Notes under the pieces: generated by a model
The model's input: only the letters and a program-made list of their open reading frames with translations
What the model was told of the DNA's origin: nothing
The model's database searches: none
Translations under genes and position numbers: made by a program
Source of the DNA: Paracoccus onubensis
GTDB lineage: Bacteria > Pseudomonadota > Alphaproteobacteria > Rhodobacterales > Rhodobacteraceae
Length of the DNA: 64,000 bases
Assembly (NCBI RefSeq): GCF_003591515.1
Contig: NZ_QZCG01000005.1
Coordinates: 186,001 to 250,000, forward strand
Reading direction: 5' to 3'
In this document: one piece after another, positions 36,672 through 46,838 of the stretch
How the letters are laid out: the number at the start of each line of letters is the position of its first letter
Numbering within the stretch: position 1 is the first letter of the stretch

Positions 36672-37694
36672 TCAACGCGCCGTGCTTTGACGCGCCATCA
36701 ATTCGTAACCCACGTCGATCACCGCGGGATCAGGACGCTCACCCCGGCCCGCCGCCGCAATCATCTCGATCGCGCGGCGGCCCATCTCGTAGCGCAACGT
36801 CCAGATGGATGAGATCGACGGGCATGAGGCCGCCGTGTATTCAAGATTGTTATATCCGATGATCCCGAACTGCCCCGGCACCCGGATCCGCCGCCGCTGG
36901 CATTCGAACAGGGCCCCCATCGCCATATCGTCATTGTTGCAGAAAACCGCATCCGCATCGGGCACCATCGCAAGAAAATCGGCGAACATCTCGGCTCCGT
37001 GAGTGACCGAGGAGGGCTGCGGCGAGGTATGGATCAGCGCCTCGTCATAAAGGCCCGCGGCCTGCAGCACCTCGACATAACCGTTAAGGCGCCTTTGCGC
37101 GCGGGGATCCATCCGCGCACCGATGAAGCCGATTTTCCGATAGCCCTTTTCCAGCAGATGCCGGGTCGCCGCGCGACCGCCTTCGTTCTGGTCGAAGCCG
37201 ATCATCATGTCGATCGGATCCGGCCCGATATCCATGATCTGCACCACCGGACAGCCAAGGCTGGACAGGATCCGCCGGGTCGCCGGAAGCTGGTCGATCC
37301 CTGCCACGATCAGACCCGCAGGACGCTGCGCTGCAAACACCCTGACCAGTTCCTCTTCCTTCCGGGCCGTATAGCGGGAATTGCCAAGCTGAACCTGAAA
37401 CGCGGTCCCCTCGACGGCTTCGTAAACGCCCCGAAGCACATCGGCGAAGACCTGATTGGTGACCGAAGGAATGATCACGCCGATGATCGAGGTCGTCGCC
37501 GAAGCCAGCGCCCGCGCGGCCTGATTGGGCGAGTAGCCAAGCCGGGCAACCGCTTCTGCCACCCGCGCCCGAACCTTCTCTGACACGACGTCAGGAGTCC
37601 GCAGCGCGCGTGAAACCGTGATAACGCTTACATCTGCTGCCTCAGCCACGTCTTTCAGCGTCACAGATTTGTAATTATTATTATATTTCTTCAT
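36672..37694 (-). CDS. LacI-family transcriptional regulator
   Basis: DNA-binding repressor of 340 residues. The N-terminal LacI helix-turn-helix (VTLKDVAEAADVSVITVSRALRT, residues 11-33) and hinge (LGYSPNQAARALAS) are clear. The periplasmic-binding-like effector domain begins IIGVIIPSVTNQVFADVL, as in gluconate-type (GntR) members. ATG at 37694 follows GGGGAG. It diverges from the TRAP transporter operon and heads the DenD-SDR-FAH genes, so it probably controls both sides in response to the sugar acid or a breakdown product. A candidate operator is at 37735-37755. Confidence 0.92.
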   Translation of the reverse strand: MKKYNNNYKSVTLKDVAEAADVSVITVSRALRTPDVVSEKVRARVAEAVARLGYSPNQAARALASATTSIIGVIIPSVTNQVFADVLRGVYEAVEGTAFQVQLGNSRYTARKEEELVRVFAAQRPAGLIVAGIDQLPATRRILSSLGCPVVQIMDIGPDPIDMMIGFDQNEGGRAATRHLLEKGYRKIGFIGARMDPRAQRRLNGYVEVLQAAGLYDEALIHTSPQPSSVTHGAEMFADFLAMVPDADAVFCNNDDMAMGALFECQRRRIRVPGQFGIIGYNNLEYTAASCPSISSIWTLRYEMGRRAIEMIAAAGRGERPDPAVIDVGYELMARQSTAR

Positions 37695-37734
37695 GCACTC
37701 CCCCTGACCTTGCCGTATTTCTGCGTCAGGTCGT

Positions 37735-37755
37735 TGACAATGATATACGCTGTCA
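37735..37755. promoter_or_regulatory. Candidate LacI-type operator TGACA-N11-TGTCA overlapping a -35-like TTGACA
   Basis: An imperfect dyad with five-base arms lies between the divergent LacI regulator and dctQ, 41 bases from the regulator ATG. Its left arm is part of TTGACA (37734-37739), a possible -35 element for the TRAP operon, so repressor binding would block transcription. This is inference from symmetry and position. Confidence 0.4.
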
Positions 37756-37913
37756 TTTAACCTCCTGTCCAGCCCGGTACGGAATGGCGCGACATCATGC
37801 CCGCCCAGTCATCGGGATCTGCAATGGCGCGGGTGGAAACCGGAGGCGCGCCGAAGGGGAGGATATAACGTGCCCTGCACGACCTTTTTGATCACGGCCG
37901 CGAGGGGTCGGGA

Positions 37914-38450
37914 ATGAAGGCAATTGTCAACGGTATCGTCAAGCTCATCGAATTCGTCATCGTGGCCCTTCTGGCCGGTATGGCGCTGATGGTCTTCCTG
38001 AACGTGATCCTGCGTTACGGCTTCAATTCCGGCATCGTCATGTCGGAAGAAATGAGCCGGTTCTTTTTCGTCTGGCTGACCTTCATCGGCGCGGTACTGG
38101 CTTTCAAGGAAAACGGTCATCTGGGCGTCGAGACGCTGGTGCGGGTGTTCGGGCGGCGCGGGCGCGTCATCTGCATGGCGCTGACCAATATGCTGATCCT
38201 GCTTTGCGTCGGAATCCTGTTCTGGGGCACATGGCAGCAGGCGCCGATCAATGCCAGCATGACATCGCCTGTCGCGGGCATGCCGATGATCATGGTTTAT
38301 GGCGTGGCTTTCTTCACCTCGGTCGGCATGGGGCTTATCGCGGGCTGGCGGCTGTTCAATATCCTGACCGGTCGCGTCACCGATGCCGAAATCGCCGAAT
38401 TCGTCGGTGATTACGATGATGTGGAAACCCTGATAGGGCGCGGCGAATGA
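37914..38450 (+). CDS. dctQ: TRAP transporter small permease, DctQ type
   Basis: Four-helix inner-membrane protein of 178 residues of the tripartite ATP-independent periplasmic transporters. FLNVILRYGFNSGIVMSEEMSRFFFVWLTFIGAVLAFKENGHLGVE is the DctQ core. ATG at 37914 has GAGGGG upstream. Overlaps the large permease gene by four bases. First gene of the plus-strand sugar-acid operon. Confidence 0.93.
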   Translation: MKAIVNGIVKLIEFVIVALLAGMALMVFLNVILRYGFNSGIVMSEEMSRFFFVWLTFIGAVLAFKENGHLGVETLVRVFGRRGRVICMALTNMLILLCVGILFWGTWQQAPINASMTSPVAGMPMIMVYGVAFFTSVGMGLIAGWRLFNILTGRVTDAEIAEFVGDYDDVETLIGRGE

Positions 38451-39727
38451 CCATCTTCGTTTTTCTGGCCTCGCTTCTGGGGGCCATGGCGATCGGCGCG
38501 CCGATTGCCTTCGCGCTGATGTTCTGCGGTGTGGTGCTGATGACCTATATGGGCATCTTCAACCCGCAGATCGTCGCTCAGAACATGATCGACGGCGCCA
38601 ACAGCTTCATCCTGCTGGCCATCCCCTTTTTCATTCTGGCCGGAGAGCTGATGAATGCGGGCGGGCTGTCGAAGCGGATCATCGATTTCGCGCTTGCCTT
38701 TGTCGGCCATCTGAGGGGCGGGCTTGGCGTCGTCGCCATCGTCGCCGCGCTGATCATGGCCTCGCTGTCGGGATCGGCGGCGGCGGATACGGCAGCGCTG
38801 GCCGCGATCCTGATCCCGATGATGCGGAACGCGGGCTATGATGTGCCGCGCTCGGCCGGGCTGATCGCGGCGGGCGGGATCATCGCCCCGGTATTGCCGC
38901 CTTCGGTCGCCTTCATCGTCTTCGGCGTCGCCGCGAATGTGTCGATCACCCAGCTTTTCCTGGGTGGTATCGTGCCCGGCATCCTGATGGCGGTCGGCCT
39001 GCTGGTCGCCTGGCAGATCGTCGCCCGGCGCGACAATGTAAAGGTGCTGCCGAAGCAGGACTGGGCGGCGCGCGGTCAAGCCACGCTTAAGGCAGGCTGG
39101 GCATTGATCATGCCGGTCATCATCATGGGTGGTATCCGCTTTGGCATCTTCACCCCCACCGAAGCGGGCGTCATCGCGGCGTTCTATGCGTTGTTCGTCG
39201 GGTTGTTCATCTATCGCGAGCTGAAACTTTCCGATCTTTACGGTGTACTGCTGCGAGCGGCCAAGACCACCTCGGTGATCCTGTTTCTGGTCGCCGGGGC
39301 CCTGGTCTCGGCCTGGCTGATCACCAGCGCCAATATTCCGGGCGAGATTACCCGGATGCTGGAGCCGGTGATGGATAATCCGATGCTGCTGATGTTCATG
39401 ATGATGGTGCTGGTCTTCATCGTCGGCACCGCGCTGGACCTGACGCCGACGATCCTGATCCTGACCCCCGTCCTGATGCCGATCGTCAAGCAGGCGGGGA
39501 TCGATCCGGTCTATTTCGGGGTCCTGTTCGTGATGAACAACTGCATCGGGCTGGTCACGCCCCCGGTCGGCGTCGTGCTGAACGTGGTCAGCGGCGTGGC
39601 GCGGGTGCCCATGGGCAAGGTCATCGTCGGCGTCCTGCCGTTCCTGGTGGCCCACACCATCGTCATGCTGCTGATGGTGCTGTTCCCCAGTCTCGTGCTG
39701 GCCCCGCTTGAAATTCTCGGCCGCTGA
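38447..39727 (+). CDS. dctM: TRAP transporter large permease, DctM type
   Basis: Integral membrane protein of 426 residues with 11 or 12 hydrophobic segments, the ion-coupled transport channel of the TRAP system. DctM landmarks: IPFFILAGELMNAGGLSKRI, LSGSAAADTAALAAILIPMM, IIAPVLPPSVAFIVFGVAA and GLVTPPVGVVLNVVSGVA. Pairs with the preceding DctQ and the following DctP proteins. A long antisense frame here is a shadow. Confidence 0.95.
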   Translation: MTIFVFLASLLGAMAIGAPIAFALMFCGVVLMTYMGIFNPQIVAQNMIDGANSFILLAIPFFILAGELMNAGGLSKRIIDFALAFVGHLRGGLGVVAIVAALIMASLSGSAAADTAALAAILIPMMRNAGYDVPRSAGLIAAGGIIAPVLPPSVAFIVFGVAANVSITQLFLGGIVPGILMAVGLLVAWQIVARRDNVKVLPKQDWAARGQATLKAGWALIMPVIIMGGIRFGIFTPTEAGVIAAFYALFVGLFIYRELKLSDLYGVLLRAAKTTSVILFLVAGALVSAWLITSANIPGEITRMLEPVMDNPMLLMFMMMVLVFIVGTALDLTPTILILTPVLMPIVKQAGIDPVYFGVLFVMNNCIGLVTPPVGVVLNVVSGVARVPMGKVIVGVLPFLVAHTIVMLLMVLFPSLVLAPLEILGR

Positions 39728-39776
39728 CAAGGCGGCAGGGCAGAAACGCTGAAGTCCCAAGGAGGAGGAGGACGAT

Positions 39777-40805
39777 ATGGCAACGAAGAAACTTGCACTG
39801 AAGAAAACCCTGGCCGCAGGTCTTGCGGCAACCATGGTCGCGGGCCTGCTGGCCCCGGCCAGCGCCGAGATCAGCAAGCGCACCATCCGCGTTTCGAACG
39901 GCGTAGCCGAGGATCACCCCAATGGCGAGGGTGTCCGCGCCATGGCGCAATGCTTCGACGAAAAGACCGGAGGCGAATGGACGCTGAACGCGTTCTGGAG
40001 CTCTGCTCTTGGCGATGACCTGCAGGCGACGCAGGCCCTGCGCTCGGGCACGCAGGAAATGGTCGTGACATCGTCTTCGCCCATCGTCGGCATCGTGCCC
40101 GCGCTTGGCGTTTTCGATCTGCCCTTCCTGTTCGCCAACGAGAAAGAGGCCGATGCGGTTCTGGATGGCGAGTTCGGGCAATATATCTCGGACATGATGC
40201 CTGCTGCCAATCTGGTGAATCTGGCCTATTGGGAGAATGGCTTCCGCAACCTGACCAACTCTGCCCGGCCCGTGACCAAGCTGGAGGATTTCAGCGGCAT
40301 GCGGGTGAGGGTGATGCAGAACAATGTCTTCCTCGACACGTTCCAGACGCTGGGCACCAATGCCACGCCGATGGCCTTTGGCGAGGTGTTCTCGGCGCTT
40401 GAGACCGGGGCGATCGATGGGCAGGAAAATCCTTACGTGACCATCGACACCTCGAAATTCTACGAGGTGCAGAAATATCTGTCGAATACGCGCCATGCCT
40501 ATACGCCGTTCATGGTGCTGTTCTCGAAGACGATCTGGGATCAGTATTCGGAAGAAGAGCAACAGATCCTTGTGGATTGCGCCGTTGCCGGTCGTGATGT
40601 CCAGCGAGAGGCCAGCCGCAAACTGTCCGAAGAATCGCTGGCCCGCGTGGAAGAGGCCGGTCTGGAAGTGAACGACATCGACACCGCCGAGATGGAGAAA
40701 ATCCACGAGGCCGTGCAGGGCGTCTATGAACGTCACGCCGAAGAAATCGGCCCGGAAGTGATCGAGAAGATGCAAGCCACACTGGCCGAGATCCGGGGCG
40801 AGTAA
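39777..40805 (+). CDS. dctP: TRAP transporter periplasmic solute-binding protein, DctP type
   Basis: Periplasmic protein of 342 residues with a signal peptide ending near APASA/EISK (about residue 28). The DctP fold shows LPFLFANEKEADAVLDG, LTNSARPVTKLEDFSGMRVRVMQN and GEVFSALETGAIDGQENP. The conserved Arg that binds a carboxylate lies in GMRVRVM, consistent with an organic or sugar acid ligand. ATG at 39777 follows AAGGAGGAGG. A stable hairpin comes 16 bases after the stop. Confidence 0.94.
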   Translation: MATKKLALKKTLAAGLAATMVAGLLAPASAEISKRTIRVSNGVAEDHPNGEGVRAMAQCFDEKTGGEWTLNAFWSSALGDDLQATQALRSGTQEMVVTSSSPIVGIVPALGVFDLPFLFANEKEADAVLDGEFGQYISDMMPAANLVNLAYWENGFRNLTNSARPVTKLEDFSGMRVRVMQNNVFLDTFQTLGTNATPMAFGEVFSALETGAIDGQENPYVTIDTSKFYEVQKYLSNTRHAYTPFMVLFSKTIWDQYSEEEQQILVDCAVAGRDVQREASRKLSEESLARVEEAGLEVNDIDTAEMEKIHEAVQGVYERHAEEIGPEVIEKMQATLAEIRGE

Positions 40806-40821
40806 GCCCTGATAATCCGCT

Positions 40822-40846
40822 GGCTGGCCCGGGTTTCGGGCCGGCC
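40822..40846 (+). terminator. Stable stem-loop after dctP (partial terminator or mRNA stabiliser)
   Basis: GGCTGGCCCG (40822-40831) pairs with CGGGCCGGCC (40837-40846), ten base pairs including one G-T, around the loop GGTTT. There is no following U-tract and the operon continues, so it is more likely to protect the dctP message or attenuate downstream transcription, as is common after binding-protein genes. Confidence 0.5.
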
Positions 40847-40875
40847 GGCATCACGCGCCAATCCCGGATTCTGCC

Positions 40876-42090
40876 ATGAAGATTACTGCCGTTGAAACCC
40901 TCAGGCTCAGCGAATTCTCGAATATCGTCTGGATTCTGATCCGCACCGACGAAGGCATCACCGGGTTGGGCGAGACCTTCATGGGCGCCGCCGCGGTCGA
41001 GGCCTATATCCACGAAACCGTCGCGCCCAAGCTGATCGGGCGCGATCCGATGCAGATTGAGGCGATCAATCGTGACCTTCTGGGCTATCTCGGCTGGCGC
41101 GGAGCAGGTGTCGAGACGCGCGGCAATTCCGCCGTCGACATTGCGCTTTGGGACATTTTCGGCAAGGCGCTTGGCGTTCCCGTCTCGGTCGCGCTTGGCG
41201 GCCGCTCGCGCGACAGCGTGCGGACCTATAATACCTGCGCAGGCTATCGCTATGTCAGGGACGCGCGGGCGCAGGCGGTGGCGAATTGGGGGCTGGACCG
41301 GAAAAGCGACGGCCCATACGAGGATCTGGACGCTTTCCTGAACGATGCCGGGGAACTGGCGCAATCGCTGCTGGAACAGGGCATCACGGGCATGAAGATC
41401 TGGCCCTTCGATATCGCCGCCGAGCGCACGAGCGGCCTCGATATTTCCGCCGATGAATTGCGCACCGCCCTGCAACCCTTCGAGAAAATCCGCAAAGCCG
41501 TCGGCGACCGTATGGATATCATGGTCGAGTTCCATTCACTGTGGCGTCTGCCCGCCGCGCAGCGGATCGCCCGCGCCTTGCAGGAATTCGATACCTATTG
41601 GCATGAAGACCCCGTCCGCATGGACAGCCTTGAGGCTTTGAAAGCCTATGCGCCGCACAGCCGGGCGATGATCTGCGCGTCCGAAACTCTGGCCTATCCG
41701 CATGCGTTCCGCGACTATCTGGCAACCGGCGTGGCGGGGGTCGCGATGCTGGATCTGTCATGGTGCGGCGGGCTGTCCGAGGCCCGCAAGATCGCCGCTT
41801 TGGCCGAAGCCCAGCAAATCCCGGTCGCACCGCATGACTGCACCGGCCCGGTGGTCTTCATGGCCTCGTGCCAATTCTCACTGCATGCGCGGAACACGTT
41901 GATTCAGGAATCCGTCCGTGCCTTCTATACCGGCTGGTATACCGAGTTGGTCACGGCCCTGCCGCAGATCGAGAACGGTCAGATCACCCTGCCCGACACG
42001 CCCGGCCTGGGCATCGAGCTGCTGCCCGATCTCTTCACCCGCCCGGACGCGATCCACCGGCGGTCCACTGCCGACGGCGAAGCCGGATGA
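40876..42090 (+). CDS. Mandelate racemase/muconate lactonizing enzyme (enolase superfamily) sugar-acid dehydratase
   Basis: Metal-dependent enzyme of 404 residues. The N-terminal capping domain (KITAVETLRLSEFSNIVWILIRTDEGITGLGE) and the barrel with Mg ligands (MVEFHSLWRLP, YWHEDPVRMD, MICASETLAYP) are clear. The later PVAPHDCTGPV carries the His-Asp typical of the mandelate-racemase group. Such enzymes dehydrate aldonates to 2-keto-3-deoxy acids. A second dehydratase of a different fold lies two genes downstream, so the operon may handle more than one substrate. Substrate not assignable by eye. Confidence 0.88.
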   Translation: MKITAVETLRLSEFSNIVWILIRTDEGITGLGETFMGAAAVEAYIHETVAPKLIGRDPMQIEAINRDLLGYLGWRGAGVETRGNSAVDIALWDIFGKALGVPVSVALGGRSRDSVRTYNTCAGYRYVRDARAQAVANWGLDRKSDGPYEDLDAFLNDAGELAQSLLEQGITGMKIWPFDIAAERTSGLDISADELRTALQPFEKIRKAVGDRMDIMVEFHSLWRLPAAQRIARALQEFDTYWHEDPVRMDSLEALKAYAPHSRAMICASETLAYPHAFRDYLATGVAGVAMLDLSWCGGLSEARKIAALAEAQQIPVAPHDCTGPVVFMASCQFSLHARNTLIQESVRAFYTGWYTELVTALPQIENGQITLPDTPGLGIELLPDLFTRPDAIHRRSTADGEAG

Positions 42091-42995
42091 ACGAATCCGC
42101 GGCCACGCCCACCACGATGTCGCCAACCCGGCTTGGCGTGCTGATCATGCTGCTGGCGATGTTCCTGTTCTCGCTGAACGACGCGATGGGGAAATGGCTG
42201 GTGGCGACCTATTCGGTCGGTCAGGTTCTGATGCTGCGCTCGGGCGTCGCGCTGGTGATCCTGCTGCCGTTCCTGTGGCGCGCGGGATTGCGGCCGATCC
42301 TGTCGGCTGATCGTCCATGGCTGCAATTCGCCCGCGTGGTCTTTTCGACTGCCGAGGTGTTCTGCTTCTACTGGGCGGTCTATTTCCTGCCTCTGGCCGA
42401 TGTGATGACCTATTGGCTGGCCGCTCCGATCTATGTCGCCGCATTGTCGCCGTTCCTTCTGGGCGAGAAGGTCGGGCGGATCCGCTGGGCGGCCATTGCG
42501 CTTGGCTTCATCGGCGTGCTGATCGCGCTGGCTCCTTCGGGCGAGGTGAACCCGCTGGCGATCCTTTTCGCCATCATCGGCACATTGGCATTCGCCGTGA
42601 TGATCATCACCGGGCGCAGCCTGCGCGGAACGCCTGACACAACGCTGGTTCTGTTCCAGATTCTGGGTGCGCTGCTGGCCGGGATCGTGCTTGCGCCCTT
42701 TGGTTGGGTGACGCCGACCCTGCCGGATTTCCTGCTGTTGGGAGCGCTGGGCGTGGTCGCCATGCTGGCCCATATCTGCGTCAACCGCGCCGTGAAACTG
42801 GCCGATGCGGCAACAGTCGCACCCTTGCAATACACGCTGCTGCCCTGGGCGATCTTTCTCGGCTGGTTGTGCTTCGATGACCTGCCCCGCCCGCTGACCC
42901 TGATCGGAGCGGCGATCATCATTGCCTCGGGCTTTGTCATCTACTGGCGGGAAAACCGCGTGAAATCCCTTGCCGGGATGGGAGAAATATCGTGA
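42087..42995 (+). CDS. DMT-superfamily (EamA) permease
   Basis: Inner-membrane protein of 302 residues with ten hydrophobic helices in two EamA repeats ([45 protein letters not shown]). The ATG at 42087 overlaps the enolase-family stop. It lies between two catabolic enzymes, so it probably transports the same class of acid or a by-product, in addition to the TRAP system. The direction of transport is unknown. Confidence 0.88.
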   Translation: MNESAATPTTMSPTRLGVLIMLLAMFLFSLNDAMGKWLVATYSVGQVLMLRSGVALVILLPFLWRAGLRPILSADRPWLQFARVVFSTAEVFCFYWAVYFLPLADVMTYWLAAPIYVAALSPFLLGEKVGRIRWAAIALGFIGVLIALAPSGEVNPLAILFAIIGTLAFAVMIITGRSLRGTPDTTLVLFQILGALLAGIVLAPFGWVTPTLPDFLLLGALGVVAMLAHICVNRAVKLADAATVAPLQYTLLPWAIFLGWLCFDDLPRPLTLIGAAIIIASGFVIYWRENRVKSLAGMGEIS

Positions 42996-44773
42996 AGAAA
43001 CTGCGGTCACGGGCCTGGTTCGACAATCCCGACAATATCGACATGACGGCGCTTTACCTCGAACGCCACATGAATCACGGCATCACCCGGGAAGAGCTGC
43101 AATCCGGCAAGCCGATCATCGGCATCGCGCAATCCGGCTCCGACCTGAACCCCTGCAACCGTCACCATATCATTCTGGCGCAGCGTATCCGCGAAGGTAT
43201 CCGCGAGGCTGGCGGCATCGCCTTCGAATTCCCGGTTCATCCGATTCACGAGAATTCGAAACGCCCGACAGCAGGGCTGGACCGCAACCTTGCCTATCTG
43301 GGTCTGGTCGAGATTCTGTATGGCTATCCGCTGGATGGTGTCGTGCTGACCATCGGTTGCGACAAGACCACGCCCGCCATGCTGATGGCGGCGGCGACGG
43401 TGAATATCCCGGCCATCGCCTTCTCGGTCGGGCCGATGCTGAACGGCTGGTTCAAGGGCAAGCGCACCGGTTCGGGCACGATCCTGTGGAAAGCGCGCGA
43501 GATGCTGGCGGCGGGTGAAATCAAGAATGAGGAATTCATCGAACTGGTCGCCTCATCCGCGCCTTCGGTCGGCTATTGCAACACGATGGGCACCGCCACG
43601 ACGATGAATTCGCTGGCCGAGGCGATCGGAATGCAGCTGCCCGGCTCTGCCGCCATTCCCGCGCCGCACAAGGACCGCGCGGCGATGGCCTGGCGCACGG
43701 GTAAGCGGATCGTGGACATGGCGCATGAGGATCTGAAGCCGTCGGACATCCTGACGCGCGAGAATTTCCTGAACGCCATCGTGGTCAATTCGGCCATCGG
43801 CGGATCAAGCAACGCCCCGATCCACATCAACGCGCTGGCCCGTCATATGGGGGTGGAATTGTCGATTGACGATTGGCAGACCCACGGCCATCACATCCCG
43901 CTGCTGGTCAATCTTCAGCCAGCCGGGGAATATCTGGGCGAGGATTACCACCGAGCGGGCGGCGTTCCTGCCGTCGTGAACGAATTGATGAAGAAGGGTC
44001 TGATTCACGAAGACGCGCCGACGGTCAACGGCCGGACGCTGGGCCAGAACTGCCGCGAGACGCCGATCCTTGATCATGACGTGATCCGGCCTTTCGATCT
44101 GCCGCTGCAATCCGAGGCGGGCTTCCTGATCCTGCGCGGCAATCTGTTCGACAATGCGGTGATGAAAACCTCCGTCATCTCGCAGGAATTCCGCGGCCGC
44201 TACCTGAGCAACCCCGATGATCCCGACGCGTTCGAGGGCCGCGCCGTGGTTTTCGACGGCCCCGAGGATTATCATACCCGCATAGACGATCCGGCCCTGG
44301 GGATCGACGAATACACCCTGCTGTTCATGCGCGGCGCCGGCCCTATCGGCTTTCCCGGCGCGGCTGAGGTCGTGAACATGCGCCCGCCCGATTACCTGAT
44401 CAAGCGCGGCATCCACGCCCTGCCCTGTATCGGTGACGGGCGGCAATCGGGCACGTCGGGCTCTCCGTCGATCCTGAACGCCTCGCCCGAGGCGGCGGCG
44501 GGCGGCAATCTGGCGATCCTGCAGACCGGCGACCGGGTACGGATCGATCTGAAGGCGGGAACCGTGGATATGCTGGTATCCGACGATGAAATCGGGCGCC
44601 GTCGCGCCGGGTTGGAAGCCGCAGGAGGCTATCCTTACCCGGACCATCAGACGCCGTGGCAGGAAATTCAGCGTGGCATGGTCAGCCAGCTTGGCGATGG
44701 CGCGGTGCTGAAGCCTGCCGTCAAATATCAGCGCATTGCCCAGACCAGGGGCCTGCCACGCGACAATCACTAA
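42992..44773 (+). CDS. IlvD/Edd-family sugar-acid dehydratase (XylD-like)
   Basis: Iron-sulfur dehydratase of 593 residues. The three cluster cysteines are at about 55 ([10 protein letters not shown]), 123 ([10 protein letters not shown]) and 196 (GYCNTMGTA). The N-terminal [21 protein letters not shown] and [18 protein letters not shown] resemble Caulobacter XylD (D-xylonate dehydratase) and other pentonate dehydratases. Start is GTG at 42992, overlapping the permease stop, with GGAG upstream. It would make a 2-keto-3-deoxy acid for the FAH-fold enzyme encoded on the other strand. Xylonate versus arabonate or another acid cannot be decided. Confidence 0.9.
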   Translation: MKKLRSRAWFDNPDNIDMTALYLERHMNHGITREELQSGKPIIGIAQSGSDLNPCNRHHIILAQRIREGIREAGGIAFEFPVHPIHENSKRPTAGLDRNLAYLGLVEILYGYPLDGVVLTIGCDKTTPAMLMAAATVNIPAIAFSVGPMLNGWFKGKRTGSGTILWKAREMLAAGEIKNEEFIELVASSAPSVGYCNTMGTATTMNSLAEAIGMQLPGSAAIPAPHKDRAAMAWRTGKRIVDMAHEDLKPSDILTRENFLNAIVVNSAIGGSSNAPIHINALARHMGVELSIDDWQTHGHHIPLLVNLQPAGEYLGEDYHRAGGVPAVVNELMKKGLIHEDAPTVNGRTLGQNCRETPILDHDVIRPFDLPLQSEAGFLILRGNLFDNAVMKTSVISQEFRGRYLSNPDDPDAFEGRAVVFDGPEDYHTRIDDPALGIDEYTLLFMRGAGPIGFPGAAEVVNMRPPDYLIKRGIHALPCIGDGRQSGTSGSPSILNASPEAAAGGNLAILQTGDRVRIDLKAGTVDMLVSDDEIGRRRAGLEAAGGYPYPDHQTPWQEIQRGMVSQLGDGAVLKPAVKYQRIAQTRGLPRDNH

Positions 44774-44890
44774 GGCTTTCACGGCCCGGCTTCAAACGTC
44801 CGGTTTTCAGGCGGCAGAGCAGTGTTTGCGGTGGCGGGACCGCAGGGCTATCCGGGGGTCCTTGCAGATAGCGATCAAGTGATATCGCGG

Positions 44891-45628
44891 TCAGACGCCA
44901 CGTTTGTTGCCCCAGATCAGGACATGCAGCTGTGGCAGGACATGTGCCGCAAACCACCGCTCTGCGATCACCCGATCGATCAGCCAGCCCATGCGACCAA
45001 GAATGCCTTCGGTGTCGATGCAGGCATCCATATCCTCTGGCCCCGGCGGGGTGTGATTGCCCGGTTGCAGATAGACCGGCAGATATGGAAACCGGGCGGC
45101 CACCTCGCGGGCATAGGCGAAATCCGCCTCATCGAAGATCACGAATTTAAGCGCGATGCGCGGCTTCGATGCGGCGGCCTTGACGCAATCCCCCAAAGCA
45201 TCCCAATCGGTCGTCATTGCGCTAGAAGGCGGTTTCGGGCTTAGAACCAGCATATCCAGATCGGAAAACCAGTCCCGGCTGACCGAGCCTTGCGTCTCCA
45301 GCGCGAACCGATAACCCTTGGCCTGCCCCTGCCGGATCAGTGGCCCAAGGGGCTGGATGGCAGGGTTTCCGCCCGAAAGCGAGACCATCAGGGGGGCGTC
45401 CCCGGAAAGCGCGCGCACTCTGGCCAGAATCTCGGCAGTGGTCATTGGCCGCCAGTCCGCGCGAAAACGGGAATCGACGGCATGCAGGCTGTCGCACCAG
45501 GAACAGCGGTAATCGCAGCCGCCTGTGCGCACGAATACCGTGGGCTGGCCGATCAGCGCGCCTTCACCCTGAATGGTCGGCCCGAAGATCTCGCTTACGC
45601 GGATCGTTTCGGAAGCGGATGCGCTCAT
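44891..45628 (-). CDS. queE: 7-carboxy-7-deazaguanine synthase (radical SAM)
   Basis: Radical S-adenosylmethionine enzyme of 245 residues that rearranges 6-carboxytetrahydropterin to 7-carboxy-7-deazaguanine in queuosine synthesis. The [13 protein letters not shown] run and the cluster motif Cys38-x3-Cys42-x2-Cys45 ([12 protein letters not shown]) identify it, followed by [11 protein letters not shown]. It overlaps queD by four bases. Confidence 0.95.
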   Translation of the reverse strand: MSASASETIRVSEIFGPTIQGEGALIGQPTVFVRTGGCDYRCSWCDSLHAVDSRFRADWRPMTTAEILARVRALSGDAPLMVSLSGGNPAIQPLGPLIRQGQAKGYRFALETQGSVSRDWFSDLDMLVLSPKPPSSAMTTDWDALGDCVKAAASKPRIALKFVIFDEADFAYAREVAARFPYLPVYLQPGNHTPPGPEDMDACIDTEGILGRMGWLIDRVIAERWFAAHVLPQLHVLIWGNKRGV

Positions 45629-45981
45629 GGCCGGTACTCGGCCCAGGTCTTGGGCGTCTCGCTAACCCTGACCGCAACGGTTTCGGGCAGGCGCGACTTG
45701 CACCAGTCGTAGAAATGCCGGGCCAGACATTCGGCGGTGACCGCATCATGGCCAAGCACCTCGTTCAGGTGGCGATGATCGAAATTCTCGTCGAGATATC
45801 GCTTGAAAGGGGCCAACTCGTGATAATCGCGCACGAAACCGAAACTGTTCAGCTTTGCCGCGGCAAGCTCGACCACCACGATATAGTTATGGCCGTGCAG
45901 CCGCGCGCATTGATGATCGGGCGGCAATTGGCAAAGCTGGTGCGAGGCGGAAAAGTGGAATTCCTTGGAGATCCGGAACAT
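45625..45981 (-). CDS. queD: 6-carboxytetrahydropterin synthase
   Basis: Zinc enzyme of 118 residues that converts dihydroneopterin triphosphate to 6-carboxytetrahydropterin. Zinc ligands are His14 (SASHQL), His29 and His31 (RLHGHNY); the catalytic Cys is probably Cys25. FDHRHLNE and PTAE-like [12 protein letters not shown] complete the family pattern. Its start touches the queC stop by one base. Confidence 0.95.
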   Translation of the reverse strand: MFRISKEFHFSASHQLCQLPPDHQCARLHGHNYIVVVELAAAKLNSFGFVRDYHELAPFKRYLDENFDHRHLNEVLGHDAVTAECLARHFYDWCKSRLPETVAVRVSETPKTWAEYRP

Positions 45982-46679
45982 CAGCGCACACCGCCCTTCA
46001 CGGCGTGGCGCCAGAAATCGGCATCTTCATAGGCAGTGGGATCGGCAATGCCGGCAAGATCGAAAGCCTCGCGGCGCTCGACACAGGTGCCGCATCTGCC
46101 GCAATGGATATCACCGCCCTTGTAGCAGGACCAGGTTTGCCCGAAGGGCGTGCCGTGGCGGGCGCCGTCGGTCACGATGGCCGATTTCGGCGCATTGACG
46201 TAAGGCGCGAACAAGGTGACATCCGCATATCCCTCCAGCGCATGGCGCTGCATGGTCCGGAAGGCATCGATAAAGCCGGGGCGGCAATCGGGATAAATGA
46301 AATGATCGCCTCCATGCACAGCGGTCGCCACCGCATCCGCGCCCCGGGCGGCGGCAAGGCCGAAGGCGATGGCAAGCATGATGGCGTTGCGATTGGGCAC
46401 CACGGTGATACGCATGGTTTCTTCCGCATAATGCCCGTCGGGTACAGCAACATCGTCCGTCAGAGCCGAACCGGACAGGCTGCGGCCAATGTCGCGAATA
46501 TCGATGGTCTGGTGCGGCACCCTCAGGCGGACGGCACAGGCGGCGGCGAAGGCGATTTCCTTGCGATGTCTCTGACCATAATCGAACGACACGAGCCCAA
46601 GCAATTCATGCTCGGCCGCGACCCTGTGGGCAAGAGAAACGGAATCCAATCCGCCAGAGCAGATCACGATGGTTTTCAT
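45981..46679 (-). CDS. queC: 7-cyano-7-deazaguanine synthase
   Basis: ATP-dependent enzyme of 232 residues that turns 7-carboxy-7-deazaguanine into preQ0. The pyrophosphatase loop SGGLDS (8-13), FDYGQRHRKEI, VPNRNAIMLAIA and the zinc cysteines in SCYKGGDIHCGRCGTCVER are present. ATG at 46679. First gene of queC-queD-queE; no preQ1 riboswitch could be recognised in front of it. Confidence 0.96.
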   Translation of the reverse strand: MKTIVICSGGLDSVSLAHRVAAEHELLGLVSFDYGQRHRKEIAFAAACAVRLRVPHQTIDIRDIGRSLSGSALTDDVAVPDGHYAEETMRITVVPNRNAIMLAIAFGLAAARGADAVATAVHGGDHFIYPDCRPGFIDAFRTMQRHALEGYADVTLFAPYVNAPKSAIVTDGARHGTPFGQTWSCYKGGDIHCGRCGTCVERREAFDLAGIADPTAYEDADFWRHAVKGGVR

Positions 46680-46838
46680 TCGGCTATCCTTGTTTTGACC
46701 GGGTAGGCTGCGACCGGTAGTCTGCGGGCAGCGATACACTGCGACGACAGGGTATGTGAAGGCGAAATTTGCAGCGATAGCTTCAAAAACAGAGCATCAG
46801 TTCTCACTGAATTGAGATACGCGACCCATTGCGCCGGC

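Noticed and set aside
38411..39886. 491-codon minus-strand open frame antisense to dctM
   Set aside because: His/Asp/Arg-rich sequence typical of the reverse of a membrane-protein gene; dctM is intact on the plus strand.
46680..46838. preQ1 riboswitch in front of queC
   Set aside because: No preQ1 consensus hairpin and A-rich tail could be recognised in the 159-base gap.
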